Below are positions 43,228 to 55,311 of a stretch of 64,000 nucleotides of DNA, piece by piece. This DNA is from Dactylis glomerata (lineage: Eukaryota; Streptophyta; Magnoliopsida; Poales; Poaceae). The stretch covers positions 1-64,000 of the forward strand of contig QXEO01000432.1 of assembly GCA_007115705.1 (NCBI GenBank), written 5' to 3'. Both the position numbers and the translations under genes were made by a program. The notes beneath the pieces were generated by a model that was not told where the DNA came from, did not search any database, and saw only the letters and a program-made list of their open reading frames with translations. Each line of letters starts with the position of its first letter. Position 1 is the stretch's first letter.

Positions 43228-44952
43228 CTATAACCAGGCCCCTGCTCGACTTGATACAGCCCTAGGTGGTTGCACCTCTTTTCTTTGCCAAATGAACTCG
43301 TACCTAGGCGCCTCCACCTTCTTCTTCTCAATCCTTGCTGGAACCTTGCATTGCTGAACATGAACCTGCTTAGCACGACCCTGCAAAGTAGTAATGCCTG
43401 GGCCACACAACTGACGAACACGTCCATCCTTGCATGTATGCGAACGCACTGCTGCTCCAACAAAACGTCTCCGAGGTGTTCTCGCAAAACTGTGGCTGAC
43501 TACCCGCGGCACCATATGCACTGGAACACGATCAACATCACCGTCATCGGTCTGAACACCCATGTCAACACGAACTGGAAGTGGAACACATGGAACACAT
43601 GCTGACATATCCTTCCCTTCATCAATATGAGGCTTGACTTCAATCGTCTTGTCACTAACAAGAACAACTGGCTTGTCATCCACAGGCTTGGCTGAAACAA
43701 TATCACCACTGATGCTCTTCGCATCATGCTCCTCAAGCTGCACCTTAGCTAGCCTTTGTTGTGGCTTAGCTTTATGCAACTTCTCCTTGCGAACCACCAA
43801 CACGACATCGGACTTGATTTGATCATCTCTCATAGGCTTCAAAGTCCGTTGTTTGCCATCATACACAAAAGAATATGTATTTGCTCTCCCAGCATACCTA
43901 GCATTGCGATCATACTGCCATGGACGTCCAAGTAATAGCCCACACACCTCCAATGGCAACACATCACATTCCACCTCATCGACATAGTCATCAACTGTAA
44001 ATGGCACACGCACCTTATGAGTAATCATCAGCATACTGCAGCTATTAACCCACTCAACATGCCTCGGTTCTGGAGTACGCCATGTGGATAAACTCAAAGC
44101 CTCCACAACCGACTTGCTAATGCCATTACAGTAACTACCACTGTCAATCATCAACTTGTATGCTTTGCCTTTGATTATGCACTGCGCCTGAAATAAATTC
44201 CATTGCTGGCCTCTATCGGCTGTCGTACAAGTCTCATCATGTACCCTTTTGAGTTGCATATTCAGCCCACTCAATGGTACAACCTCCTCCACGACATCCT
44301 TGACAATATCAGCCTTGACAACAGCAACCGCTGACAATTCAAAAATCGTGGCTGCCACCTTACTAATTGTCAGCAATGGAACAACTGTCAACTTCTCATG
44401 AGTAGTCACAGCTGTCGCGACCTTCGGTATAGGAGCTATGCTCTTGCCCACATCCTCTATCCCATGCACAACCTTGGGTGGCTGCTTAATTACTTCTACG
44501 GTTACCATGGGCTTTCGAGAAGGAACCATGGTGCTAGAAGGTATAAAGCACTCTCGCAGAAATTTCCTGAAATTCATCCAAGTTGCAGAGGTAATGCTCT
44601 TCTCCCGCAATGCTTTATGCCACCAACTGTATAGCCTGTCATCCACGCGTCGGTCTGCAAGAGCCAAGCGTGTAGAATCATTCATGTTGTGATCATAGGT
44701 AGCACATCTGTAAAAACCGTATAGCATATGACGTTCCCATGACTCAAACTCTTCATCTGTTGCATCGTTGGCCAGTTGCCAATTGATCTCATATTCATCA
44801 TATGCTAAAACACCATCCAACAGGTGAAGATAGTCATTAAAAATATCACCCGACTTTTTGCCACTGTGACACCTGTAGCCATAATAATCACCCGGAAAAG
44901 AATCCATCTTCATGTCTACTTTTGCCCAGCCTTGACTGATTCCTAAATCCAA
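43228..44952 (-). CDS. gag-pro: Gag-protease protein of element K
   Basis: 574 codons. The first 130 residues carry a diverged gag segment (Trp-Trp-His-Lys followed by FRKFLRECFIPS near 112-130). A hydrophobic/charged linker of about 100 residues follows. Residues about 240-375 form a retropepsin of the chromovirus kind: catalytic MIDSGSYCNG near 265, VRVPF and CDVLPLEVCGLLLGRPW near 325-345, then RANTYSF. A Lys/Val-rich tail without RT follows and the ORF closes. It is an intact frame, so not simply decayed. K would have to use the RT and integrase of another element. No zinc knuckle is seen. Confidence 0.75.
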   Translation of the reverse strand: MDLGISQGWAKVDMKMDSFPGDYYGYRCHSGKKSGDIFNDYLHLLDGVLAYDEYEINWQLANDATDEEFESWERHMLYGFYRCATYDHNMNDSTRLALADRRVDDRLYSWWHKALREKSITSATWMNFRKFLRECFIPSSTMVPSRKPMVTVEVIKQPPKVVHGIEDVGKSIAPIPKVATAVTTHEKLTVVPLLTISKVAATIFELSAVAVVKADIVKDVVEEVVPLSGLNMQLKRVHDETCTTADRGQQWNLFQAQCIIKGKAYKLMIDSGSYCNGISKSVVEALSLSTWRTPEPRHVEWVNSCSMLMITHKVRVPFTVDDYVDEVECDVLPLEVCGLLLGRPWQYDRNARYAGRANTYSFVYDGKQRTLKPMRDDQIKSDVVLVVRKEKLHKAKPQQRLAKVQLEEHDAKSISGDIVSAKPVDDKPVVLVSDKTIEVKPHIDEGKDMSACVPCVPLPVRVDMGVQTDDGDVDRVPVHMVPRVVSHSFARTPRRRFVGAAVRSHTCKDGRVRQLCGPGITTLQGRAKQVHVQQCKVPARIEKKKVEAPRYEFIWQRKEVQPPRAVSSRAGAWL

Positions 44953-45603
44953 AACGCAGCTGCAAAAAATTTCTTATGTCTTACGCTTTGAATCAGACTT
45001 TAGATCCCTGAATTTTTGACAGTAAGCAATCAATTCCAGCTATACTTGTTCTCGGTCTTGCGCAGTGGCAGAACTGAAAAGAGGAGCCAGGAACGGGCAG
45101 AAGAAGGGCGCTCGACCACGGATACTGTCTGTGGTAGAGCACGAAGGCGAGAAACCCCGCGAGCACGTGTGGTAGCGAAGCAATGGGCCGGCCCACTGGG
45201 GTCCCGCAAGCCCCGATCTGGAGAACATGCACGACACGGGGCGATCCTAGGCGAGGGCAATCCCAGGCGAGGGCGGGCGGTCTCCAGGGAGCAGACCGTC
45301 TCCCTGCCCCGATGCGCATGGCTGGATTGTTTTTTTTCTTTTTCAGCTCGATCGGATCTGGAGATCCTTGTTGGCCGATCGGATCTGCTTTTTCTTGTCT
45401 CTTCGATCAATCTAACCCGAAATCAAAAGCGATCGGATCTGGCTTCACCTCCGACGAGAACTTGAATTTGTAGCGAAGAACAACCAGCAACAACTCCTCG
45501 TAGATCTGAAAAGCCGATCAATCACCACAACAAAGCAGCCGATTTGAAAACTGCTCGAGGAAGAACAATCCGCAGATCAATAGAAAACACTCGCCGTGAT
45601 CAA
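44953..45603 (-). other. Leader of element K
   Basis: Between primer site and ATG. A GC-rich block at 45060-45340 gives open frames on both strands that are not supported as genes. Several copies of a gatcggatctg motif occur. Confidence 0.5.
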
Positions 45604-45619
45604 CCTGGCTCTGATACCA
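45604..45619 (-). promoter_or_regulatory. Primer binding site of element K
   Basis: The minus strand reads TGGTATCAGAGCCAGG, the initiator tRNA-Met site, two bases from the LTR. Confidence 0.85.
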
Positions 45620-45621
45620 CA

Positions 45622-46109
45622 TGATAGAGGATCATGCCGGTGATCCTATGGAGTTTTGTCCCAATCTTTCACAACGAGTCTACCCGGATAGAAATCTTCC
45701 AATAACGCGAAGAACGTCACCTGAAGAAGAGGAACGAATCCAGCAAGCAACATGATGAAGATCACCATGCCTCAAACCTGAGCCTAATAATCCTTGATGA
45801 ACACAATAACCCTCGCAGCATTCTTTATTAGATAAGACGGCAGCGCCGTTTCCCTGGAGGGATGATACACGGTGGAGCACACGATAGTTTTAGACTAAAC
45901 AACTAAAATCCCTAAACCCTAACCGGCTGGCCTCCTTATATAGATGGCTAGAAAACTATTGGGCTTGGACAGGCCCAAACCCAACACACACAAAACCCTA
46001 AGTGGCCCATAACATGACCTGACACACAAAATAACATAAACAGATATATAAATTGCTGACACAACCTTAGACTAAATTATCTCATATCGTAGGTCGTCCT
46101 GGCGTGCCA
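45622..46109 (-). repeat. 5' LTR of element K
   Basis: 488 bp, on the minus strand TGGCACGCC to CTATCA. Minus-strand TATA CTATATAAGGAGG at 45932-45944. Related LTRs are found at 54184-54466 and 54754-55299. Confidence 0.82.
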
Positions 46110-47985
46110 ATCTGCAACGAGCTTCCCTCATCTTGGTGGAGTCCTGAAATTGGGCTTCACCTCCTACTTCGTCCCCATATCAGCAACGAACATGGGGCCA
46201 TGGTCGAGGTGTTGACCCTAGAGGAAGAAGGTGGCGGTGGCCCATCGTGCACCGCACGCCCGCCGCTTGAATGTTCACCTCTACCGGAGCAAGACCCTCT
46301 GCCTCCAGAGCGGGACATCTTGGACTCCGCCATCATAGATCTGCGCGTGCCCCTCGACCTCACCGCGGATCCTACCAAGATCGCTGAGAACCTGGAGCAA
46401 GCTCGCATCGCCCTCCTTGGAATGGTGGTCAACATTGACGACACCCGCCGGCGTGTGAACTGTACGCTCCACTAGTACAACACCGCGCAAGGCTACACGC
46501 CGGGTGGGGATGGCCCCAATCGGGCTGGACAAGTACGTTAATGAGGCCGAGATTTAGGCACGGAGCTGTACCGAACAGCGCCCTCTGCAAGGTCACCTCC
46601 GGTCATTGCCAAGACAACTTATAGTACGCCCACCAAGAACCTCCGCGCTGCTCGCTACATCACCTCTGAGCTAGATGGCTTGCAAGGCGAGGAGCTGCGG
46701 GAGAAGCAAGCTCAGCTCCAAGAGCTCCTAAACACCGCCGATCTACAATAGCAAGCGATGGAGCCGGACGGGGAGGCCAGCGGCACACGGCGCGACAACT
46801 ACCTCATCGTAGTAGGCCAGAACAAGCCTCAGGCGCACCAAGCTTCATCGTCCAACCAAGGTCGGGTGGAGCACAGCCGGAGCAACCGAGCTCCTGGCAA
46901 GAGTGGTGGAAATCATCGCACCCAGCACTCCGACTACCATAGCCGGCAGCCTTGAGATCCGGCTGTGGTCACCAGCAAGACGCGCAATCCACCTCGGCCT
47001 GACGCGGCGGAGTCGGCATGGGGAAAGGCTGTGGCGCATGCCGCGCCGGCTCCTAGAGCCTGCACGGTGCTCAAGGCCCCCAACCGGCTCGCTCGCATGT
47101 GAGCCTGAGAGTCGGCGAACGCGTTGACCCTCCGAAGGACGACGCTCGCAATCGGCTTAACCAGCTGGCGGACTCCAAACTCGATGAGGAAGAGTCCTCG
47201 ACGGGACCAGTTTGTTTTGACCCGCGCATCCACAACAAACCCTTTTTGCCAAAGTTCACGCTCCCGTGGGATATGCCCAAGTACACTGGAGCAGTGAAGC
47301 CGGAGGACTAGCTGTCAGACTATGGCATCACCGTCGATATCGCGGCCGGCAACAAGAGGGTGGTGGTGTGCTACGCGCCGCTCATGCTTCAAGGATCTAC
47401 CAGGATGTGGCTCAACAGCCTGCCGGCTCTACAGATCAACTCGTGGTACGATTTCAAGGAGGCGTTCATCAAGAATTTCACTAGAACATACAAGCGACCT
47501 CCCCGCCCATGGCAGCTGGCCCTCTACAAGCAAGGCCTAGATGAGCCAGATCGTGACTATCTCACGAGATGGTCAGAGCTACGCAACTCATGTGAGGGAG
47601 TAGGTGAAGAGCAGGCCATCAGATACTTCACCGATGGATGCAGGCAAGGGTCCCTGATGAAGCACAAGCTCAACAGAGCTGAGACGAAGACCATGGCTGA
47701 ATTCATGGCGATAGTGGACAAGTATGCATCAGCCAACTCCGCGGCCAGGGTGCAGTTCACTAAGTTCGGGCCGGCTGTAGGGCAATCCCAGCCGGCATCC
47801 GGCCAGGACGGACATCACAACCACGACCGCCACGGCAAGAGGAAACATGAGCGTAATGACAACATGTATGGCTCGAAGCAAGTGGCCGCTGTCCAAGGAA
47901 GCCCAGGGGCTACGGGCGGGAGTCAGAAGCGCAAGAGTGACAAGTTCAACAAGGACAAGTACATGAAGCAACCGGACCCGTTAGG
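46110..47985 (+). pseudogene. gag: Tat-like gag pseudogene L
   Basis: A plus-strand gag broken into pieces. An N-terminal piece (46104-46475) ends at a stop; the middle is interrupted by further stops and frame changes. From 47360 the Retrotrans_gag core is clear: MWLNSLP, WYDFKEAFIKNF, then KRPPRPWQL and the Tyr-Leu-Thr-Arg-Trp segment to about 47740, followed by a His/Lys-rich basic linker. It resembles the gag of A in order but not closely in sequence. It is cut at about 47985 before any zinc knuckle or protease; no LTR of its own is in the window. Confidence 0.8.
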
Positions 47986-48921
47986 GGTCAAGTCTCTGTG
48001 CTTATTTGTGCTGGTCCCTGGATCAACTTGCTAGCACACACATTTCAAGATGCAATACCAAGATACAAAGGTCACAAAGTATTACATCAAATGATCTAGA
48101 AATTTAAAATAGTGCTATACAACTTGTATAGCCTAAAAGTAGACTAGCTCAACACAAATAAAGTTTAACAACGGAAAGCTAATAACACAAAGGGCTCCAT
48201 TCAGTGCCTTAGCAAACACAGATGAGTGGAGACTCGCGACCCTATCATCGTACCTTAGTCATAACCTAAGTAACCATCAACATGAGAAGTTGCAGCCACG
48301 AATGGTCCATACATTTGAATTGTATTGGCAAGATTCACTAGGTGATATCTTATTCAAAAACTTGAGATAAGAAAAGACAGTGTACTTCTTATTCCTACAA
48401 GGTTTCAATCCTCTAACTCCATTGGTGTCAAACAACAAAGTTCCAACCAAAACTAGACTCAACATTTCAGTAGGTCAGGCTTAATGCCCCTACCATGCAC
48501 CTCAACGATCAACCGAGCTCAACATGTCAGTAGGTAAGGCTTAATGCCCATACCATGCAACTCCACTATCTATCGAGATCAACATGTCAGTAGGTCAGGC
48601 CCAATGCCCCTACCATGCATCTCAACTATCTACCGAGCTCATCATGTCTGTAGGTCAAGCTCAATGCCCCTACCATGCAACCCCACTATCTAACGAGATC
48701 AACATGTCAGTAGGTCAGGCCCAATGCCCCTACCATGCATCTCAACTATCTATCAAGCTCAGCATGTTAGTAGGTCAGGCTCAATACCCCTACCATGCAA
48801 CTCAACCTAAAATCTCATCTCCTAGATCACCCAGACTACTCACTTCTTTTCGTCGAACCAATCACACATCCAAACTAAGTAACATGAAATTCCAATCAAG
48901 TCTATACAAGCATTTGGCTTA
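47986..48921 (-). repeat. Tekay-like LTR fragment M with a minisatellite
   Basis: AT-rich sequence similar in style to the N LTR (for example the gagactcgcgaccctatcatcg segment), truncated on both sides. No gene. Assignment is tentative. Confidence 0.4.
48458..48812 (+). repeat. 60-bp minisatellite, about six units
   Basis: Units contain caacatgtcagtaggtcagg and atgcccctaccatgcaactc. The last four and a half stay open in one plus-strand frame because 60 is a multiple of three, giving a 20-residue periodic ORF (48584-48922) that is not taken as a gene. Confidence 0.9.
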
Positions 48922-49979
48922 GTGTAACCCCGAGAAGCATTGCAGTGGCGAAGACGCTCAAGGCAAGCACGTGTGTCATCCATGTTGGTGCGGATCTTGA
49001 AAACACACCTCAGCCCCTACCTGGCGCACCAAATGTCAAGGGATTTTGTGTTGCAAGAACACGGGTACCACACGAAGGACCCAAAGGTACCGAATGTAGG
49101 GGGCAGAATGCGTGAAATCAAGAGAGCAATGAAGGATGGCGATGGAAGACTCGAGACGTCGAAGAAGCACACCGCACAACAGAGAGTGGCACCGATCTTA
49201 CCCAGGTTTACGACCCTCGTGGTGAGGTAAAGCCCCTACATCCTACCTTATTGTATCGTGCCGTGATACCTCATAAGGTATATAAGGTCTTGGTTATAGA
49301 GCTCAAGCTAGACGAAGATGGAAGAAACCTATCTCTGCGTAGCTAGAGCGACCGATTGGAAGTCGATCTCTTCTTCAAGGCTACTACCCCTCCTTTTATA
49401 GAGCCAAGGTCCTCCTTCCCTTGATCAACTTGGGGAAGGGGTTGCCACAAACACAGCAAAGGAGAGGACTAACTAGCCCGTTGCTGTCGTCGATGGACCC
49501 TGTCCATGGTGTAGAGAAGCGCCGGTCCATGGGAGTGGTTGAGGAAGGGCTGACTTCCTTCCCTAGCGTGCTGCACCATCCATGCTGATATTTGCGGGAA
49601 AGCAGTAACCACCATGCAGCTTTATGCAGGTGCATCAGGGCTGTTGCCTCCCGGTCGAGGCAGCTGGACGACGTGGTCGGCTTGACACCACCTTTGCTTC
49701 TTTTCTTGTCGTATCCTTCTCCAAAGTGCAGGGGATGCACAGAGAGGTATTCCTGGCGAGGAGAGTCTCGTGTTTCAGATGAGTAAGTGTTGTTCTCCTC
49801 GCGAGGCGCCCCCTCGCGAGGGTCTTGCTTGTTGGGCTTGTATTTGCTTCCTGCTCCTTGACGAAGAAGATTGGGCCATTGAATGGGCCATTGAATGGGC
49901 CTGGGAGCAGGTGGACCGAGATACCCTAGAATCCAGTACACCGACAGCATCAGTTGCGCTTGCGTTGGTTATTGGGACA
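48922..49979 (-). mobile_element. LTR element G, 5' end only
   Basis: An LTR of 946 bp (49034-49979) with TGTC/GACA ends and minus-strand TATA CTATAAAAGGA at 49392-49402. The primer site at 49014-49031 (minus strand TGGTGCGCCAGGTAGGGG) complements a tRNA-Arg-like end. About 90 bp of internal sequence remains on the left before M. No ORF of its own; the 184-codon minus frame at 49396-49950 lies inside the LTR. Confidence 0.75.
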
Positions 49980-49980
49980 G

Positions 49981-51598
49981 TGATACGTCTCAAACGTATC
50001 TATAATTTTTTATGCTCCATGCTTGTTTATGCACCATATGCTTTGTGTTTTGTTACACTTCATGGCATTATTATGCACTTACACTAACCTATTAACGAGA
50101 TGCCATAGTGCCAATTCCCTGTTTTCTGCTGTTTTTGTGTTTCAGAAAAGCTACACAGGAAATATTCTCAGAATTGGACGAAACAAAAGCCGAAGTTGCT
50201 ATTTTTCCCGACATGAGATGGAGTCCAAAGCAGAGATGGATGGGAGCCAGGGGCCAGCCACACCATAGGGTGGTGCAGCCTAACCCCTAGCCGCGCCACC
50301 AGGTGGTGGGGCCACCTGGTCCACCTCCTGATGCCGCCCTTCTGCCTATATATTCTCCTCGGCGAGAAAACCCTAAGCCCCGATCAGTTTTCTACGAAAC
50401 ATACTACAAGCCGCCACCATCATCGACGCAAGATCGGGAGGGTCTAGAAGCTCTTCCCGGCACCCTTCCGGAGAGGGGAATCACCACCGGAGGCCTTCTT
50501 CATCGCCATGCCTTCCTGCAAAGTGATGTGTTAGTAGTCTACCTTGGACTACAGGTCCATAGCAGTAGCTAGATGGTTGTCTTCTCCTCCATGTGCATCA
50601 TGTTTAGATCTTGTGTGCTGCCTATCATGATCAAGATCATCATTGTGTAACTCTAGATGTTGTGTTTGTTGGGATCCGATGAATATTGAGTACTTTGTCA
50701 AGTTGATTTATTGATTTATCATCTCTATGTTGTTTATGATCTTGCATGCTCTCCGTTGCTAGTAGATATCTTGGCCGAGTAGATGCTAGTGACTCTAAGA
50801 GGGAGTATTTATGCTCGATAGCGGGTTCATGCCTCTAGTAATCTGGGGGAGTGACAGAAACCTCTAAGGTTGTAGATGTGATGTTGCTACTAGGGAGAAA
50901 ACAACAATCTTGTGTTCAAGGACATTTGTATTGTTTACATTACACACTTTGCTTAAGGCGATGATCTGTTGCTTGCAACTTAATACCCAACGGTTGCTCA
51001 GATGACATCTAGCGAGTGGATTATTAGTCATCGATGCAGTTGGATTATGGTCTATGTATTATGTTGTAATGCCCAAGTGAATCTCATAGTGATCCTCATG
51101 ACATTTGTATGCTTTCTTTATTCTATCAATTGCCCAACTGTAATTTGTTTACCCAGCATGTTATTTATATTATGGAGAGACACCTCTAGTGAAATGTGGA
51201 CCCTGGTCCATTCTTTTACATTCTTATTACCTTTTACTATTTACTTGCATTATTTACATTCTCGCAAACTACTATCTTTTACCACACGATACATTTAATC
51301 CTTTGTTTACAGCAAACCGGTGAGATTGACAACCTCGCTATAAGTTGGGGCAAAGTACTTTGGTTGTGTTGTGTGCAAGTTCCACATTGCTGTTGGTGCA
51401 AAGCTAAGCCCCAGATAAGGGGCCATATATAAATTGTTTGGAGCTGTCGCCAAGCTAGCAAGCATCAACCTTTGGAAGTTGGTTCTTTCTCCTACTGGTT
51501 TGATAAACCTTGGTTTCATACTGAGGGAAGACTTGCTACTGTGCTCATCATACCTTCCTCTTGGGGTTCCCAACTGGGCGGTCAACTACACGCCATCA
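49981..51598 (+). repeat. 5' LTR of element H
   Basis: 1618 bp, ends CGCCATCA. A TATATATT box at 50345-50352 fits the promoter. It is followed by the primer site TGGCGCCATTGCCGGGGA (51610-51627), one base different from the tRNA-Asp site. Confidence 0.88.
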
Positions 51599-51776
51599 AG
51601 CAATTTTTTTGGCGCCATTGCCGGGGAGAAAGAGGATTTCTGCAAGGGGAGTCTCTCGCTTCCAATCTTTTACTTTGTTATTGTTTTTCTTTACTTTATT
51701 TTTGCTTGCATCTTTTTATCAAAAATACAAAAAATAGTTCCTTTTATAGTTGGTTTTTCGTTACTTTTAGTTCATT

Positions 51777-52370
51777 ATGTTGTTCCCTAAGTACGCTCTG
51801 GAGGACCTTTCAATAGGTAGCGGTTCTATAATTAGGAAAGATAACATCGAGGAGTTATTTAATCACGTTAGTAAGCATAAAGATGTTGAGGATAGATCTT
51901 TAGCCGAACTTGCTCCTAGTTATGAAGTTGCAGCTGCTTATTTAGTTCACATGCTGGAGGCTAGGTTTGTTAACCTTAATCCTTTTATGCAGCAAATGTT
52001 TCTTAAGCTTCATGATATCGAAGACTCCGAAAAGAGAGATTTTATTTTGGAGACTTTGAGTAGAGAATTTAGAGATGTTGTTATAGAAGCTAGGGAAGTT
52101 TTTGAGCGTTTTAATATGCTTGGCTCATGTGTAGAGGTTGTTGGTACAACCAAGGAAGAAACCAAAGTACCAATACCTTTCAAACTTGTAGGATTGCATG
52201 AAGCTTTGGAAAAGAATTTTGATTGGATTGTTCCTGAAAACCCTTTTGATGAAAGTAGTGAACCCAAGAGTGTTCATAAGGGATCTTCAAAAACTCATTT
52301 GGATATAATACAATTCCTTGTTGAAAAGACTTCTGCAATTGATCTTAATGCTTCATTTGAAAATACTTGA
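51777..52370 (+). CDS. Short ORF of element H, function unknown
   Basis: 197 codons directly after the primer region. Mostly helical, acidic composition, with segments AELAPSYEVAAAYLVHMLEA and FILETLSREFRDVVIEAREV. No gag core, zinc knuckle or enzyme motif. The frame is intact although the element has no other gene, so it may be a short gag-like product specific to this non-autonomous family. I do not recognise it further. Confidence 0.6.
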   Translation: MLFPKYALEDLSIGSGSIIRKDNIEELFNHVSKHKDVEDRSLAELAPSYEVAAAYLVHMLEARFVNLNPFMQQMFLKLHDIEDSEKRDFILETLSREFRDVVIEAREVFERFNMLGSCVEVVGTTKEETKVPIPFKLVGLHEALEKNFDWIVPENPFDESSEPKSVHKGSSKTHLDIIQFLVEKTSAIDLNASFENT

Positions 52371-54115
52371 TTTCCACTTTCTGCGCCTAGCTCAAAGGAG
52401 TTAAAGAAAAGCACTCTTGGGAGATAACCTAATATTTTCTTTTCAGTACTTTTTCTTTTTGTTGGGTCTTGGAAGTTATTACTACTGTAATGGCCTCTCC
52501 TTATCATTTATATTTCATTTTTGTGCCAAGAAGAACCTCTAATTGGAGGAAGGTAAAATTTGGGGAAGTTGCTGTCCTGAAACAGATTTCTGCGCTTCAC
52601 CGTAAAAATTCGTGAAAATTCTCCTAACGTCTTTTTGATCTGCAATTTCTTGTGCACATGCCCCAGGTTATTTCCAAACTTCCACTAGATTTGCACTTTT
52701 CTATTTGAGCAATAGAAGATCCTCAGAAAAATCAATCTTTGTCAGCTGTTCTGTTTTGACAGATTGCTGCCACTATTTGTGTTTGCCTCTCGATCGCTTT
52801 CTTTCTGAGTTCTTTTGATCATGGAACTTTTGAGGAAGTTGATACAGTAGCTTATACTTTAATTGGTGTTATACTTGAGTTTGAAACTGAATCAAAAGAG
52901 TAGATTTACTATTGTGCTTACACTAATGTTGCTAATAGAATTGTGTGAAGTTTTGTATGAAGGAAGTTTTCAAGTGTAGGGAAAGGAGAATGATGAGATG
53001 AGATGAAGTATGGACAAAAGCTCAAGCTTGGGGATGCCCATGTCACCCCAAGAAATATCCAAGAGGTACAAGAAGATGCACTCCGTTTTTTACTGCCAAG
53101 AACACTCTAGTTTTCACTCTTATTGTTCAACGAGTGTTCTCTTTTTCTAGTACTGCGTTTAGCTTTAATTTTTCACCTTGATTTTTGTTCAGATCTTGTT
53201 ATTTATTTGTATCAAGGTGTATTTAGACCTCTGGTCTATGATGTTTTTCATCTTTAAGAGTTGATTCAAAAAGGTTGATGGTGTTGGAAAAGAGAAAACA
53301 GTTTCATGCCTATAGTGGTACAAATGGGAGCTTGTTTAGACTGTGGCTTAGACTTTTGCATGTCATGCTTGATGTTATTTTGATAGTATGCTTAGTAGTT
53401 TTTGTTGTAGCATGACTTGTCTCAAATGACTGAGATTTCTTAATGTGCCTTTGAAAGAATCATGCGTTGTTTTTATTATATGGGAGCATAATATTTTGGT
53501 TTTCTCCTTTGATGCTTTATTTGGGTCAACTTGGCGCATGCTTACACCATGTTTTGAATTTAACAAGTCGCCATAAGCCTCTATGATCAATTTTTTTTAC
53601 TTATGATACCACTTTATGCTTTGGTTAATAATGTTTTGTCGCTATGAATGATTATGGCTGTTATTGCTCTCTTAGTTGGTCGCTCCCATTCTTTTGCTAG
53701 CCTTCATCTGTACTGAGTATGAGCTCTACTCGTGCATCCAATTACCAAAAACCAAGTATTCCAAAGAGTCCACTATAAATTCCTTTGCGTGGTATTAGCA
53801 AGCCATTCCAAGTAAATTTTCATGTGCTACCTTTCAAAAACCCATGAAAATACTTCTCATTTTGTGACACTGTTTTTAGCTCATGGGGACATAGTGGTCA
53901 GATTTGCTATCTTCCATATTGTTTTATTCCAAAAAAAAGAAAAAAAAAGAAAAAAGGCACTCCTCCATGGTATGTGAAAGTTGGTGGGCACCCGATGGAA
54001 TCGGTTAGCCATGGTTTGTGAAAGGAAAAGTGGGGAGGAGTGCCAAGCTTTATAAAAGAGCACAAATGTGCCAATCTCTCTCAAAACTTGCTTAGTATGG
54101 AAGATAGTAAGAACC
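52371..54115 (+). other. 3' untranslated region of element H
   Basis: No gene. It is homologous to 60900-62520 in element I and, reversed, to 20745-21180. An A-rich run lies at 53930-53956. It continues at 55363-55917 after the inserted fragment and ends with the presumed purine tract. Confidence 0.7.
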
Positions 54116-54166
54116 CCATTGCCAGTCGTTGATAAGAACAACCACCTCTCAAAACAAATTTTTATC

Positions 54167-55311
54167 ACACCGGTGATACCACATGATAAGGATCACACCG
54201 GTGATCCTTGAGTTTTGTCCCGATCTTTCACAGCGAGTCTACCCGGATAAATAATCTTCCAATAACGTGATGAACGTCACCTGAAGAAGAGGACGAATCC
54301 AGCAAGCAACGTGATGATGAACACCACGCCTCAAACCAAAGCACGACAATCCTTGATGAACACAAGAACCTCCGCAGCAACTTTATTCGATAAACGGCAT
54401 CGCCGTCCCCGGAGGGATGCTTCACCAAGAAACACAACGCGGTAGTTTGTAAACTAAACAACTGAACTCCACCTGGATCGGATCTGAAAGGAAAAACGTG
54501 GATTCCTTGGACTCTCGCAAATCAATCTCCAATACCAATGGCTGGGCAGATCGATCAACCAGCCGTGATGCGATTGATCCCAACGTGAATGCCAACCACC
54601 AGTACTCACCGATCTGAAAACCTCGGATCTGAAACCAGAACCAAAAGAGAAACCAACAACTCGAGCTAATCTGAAAATCTCCAATGAAGAACAATCTACA
54701 GATCAATCAGCTGATAACACTCGCGGTGATAAACCCAGTAATCTGATACCAGATGATAAGACAGTTTGGCCCGATCTTTCACGATGCACCACCTGATCTG
54801 ATAGATCTCCCAATCACGTGAGCAATACACGTAACCTGAAGATGGGGAACGTCAATCCTGCGAGCAACTCGTCGATGTAGATGAACCTCATGCCGAATAG
54901 ATGAATCCAATGAGCAACTCGATGATGAACAACGAGCCTCACGCAGCAGCACGACAATACTTGAATAACAAGCACCTTCACGCATAACACAATATAGTGG
55001 ATAACTAGACGAACGTCGGAGACGCCGTCTCAATACGCCAACCCCGGAGGGATGGTACACACACGTGGGAACTAAAAGTTCTACATAATTTTCAGCCTCC
55101 CTAAACCCTAGCCGCCCAGCCTCCTTATATAGACGGCCAGAAAACTATTGGGCTTGGACATGCCCAAACCCAAAACATAAAATAAAACCTAAGTGGCCCA
55201 CAACGTGACCTAGCTATGAAATAACATGAACAGATATGTAAATTAATGACATAGCCTTAGACTTAATTATCACATATCGTAGGTCGTCCTGGCGCGCCAA
55301 TATCCTCATCA
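54167..55311 (-). mobile_element. K-type LTR fragment inserted in H, flanked by a 51-bp duplication
   Basis: Consists of a partial LTR (54184-54466), 287 bp of primer-side internal sequence (54467-54753) and a full LTR (54754-55299, minus TATA about 55110-55125). The flanks 54116-54166 and 55312-55362 are 51-bp direct repeats with one mismatch. Confidence 0.85.

Noticed and set aside
45030..45465. Overlapping ORFs of 108-149 codons on both strands
   Set aside because: GC-rich leader of K; frames overlap in both directions and have no recognisable features.
48584..48922. Repetitive 20-residue-period protein
   Set aside because: Product of a 60-bp minisatellite with a period divisible by three.
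49014..49031. tRNA-Arg gene piece
   Set aside because: Only the 3' end complement is present and it adjoins an LTR, so it is a primer binding site.
49396..49950. 184-codon ORF on the minus strand
   Set aside because: Falls inside the G LTR and starts upstream of its TATA box; no domain.
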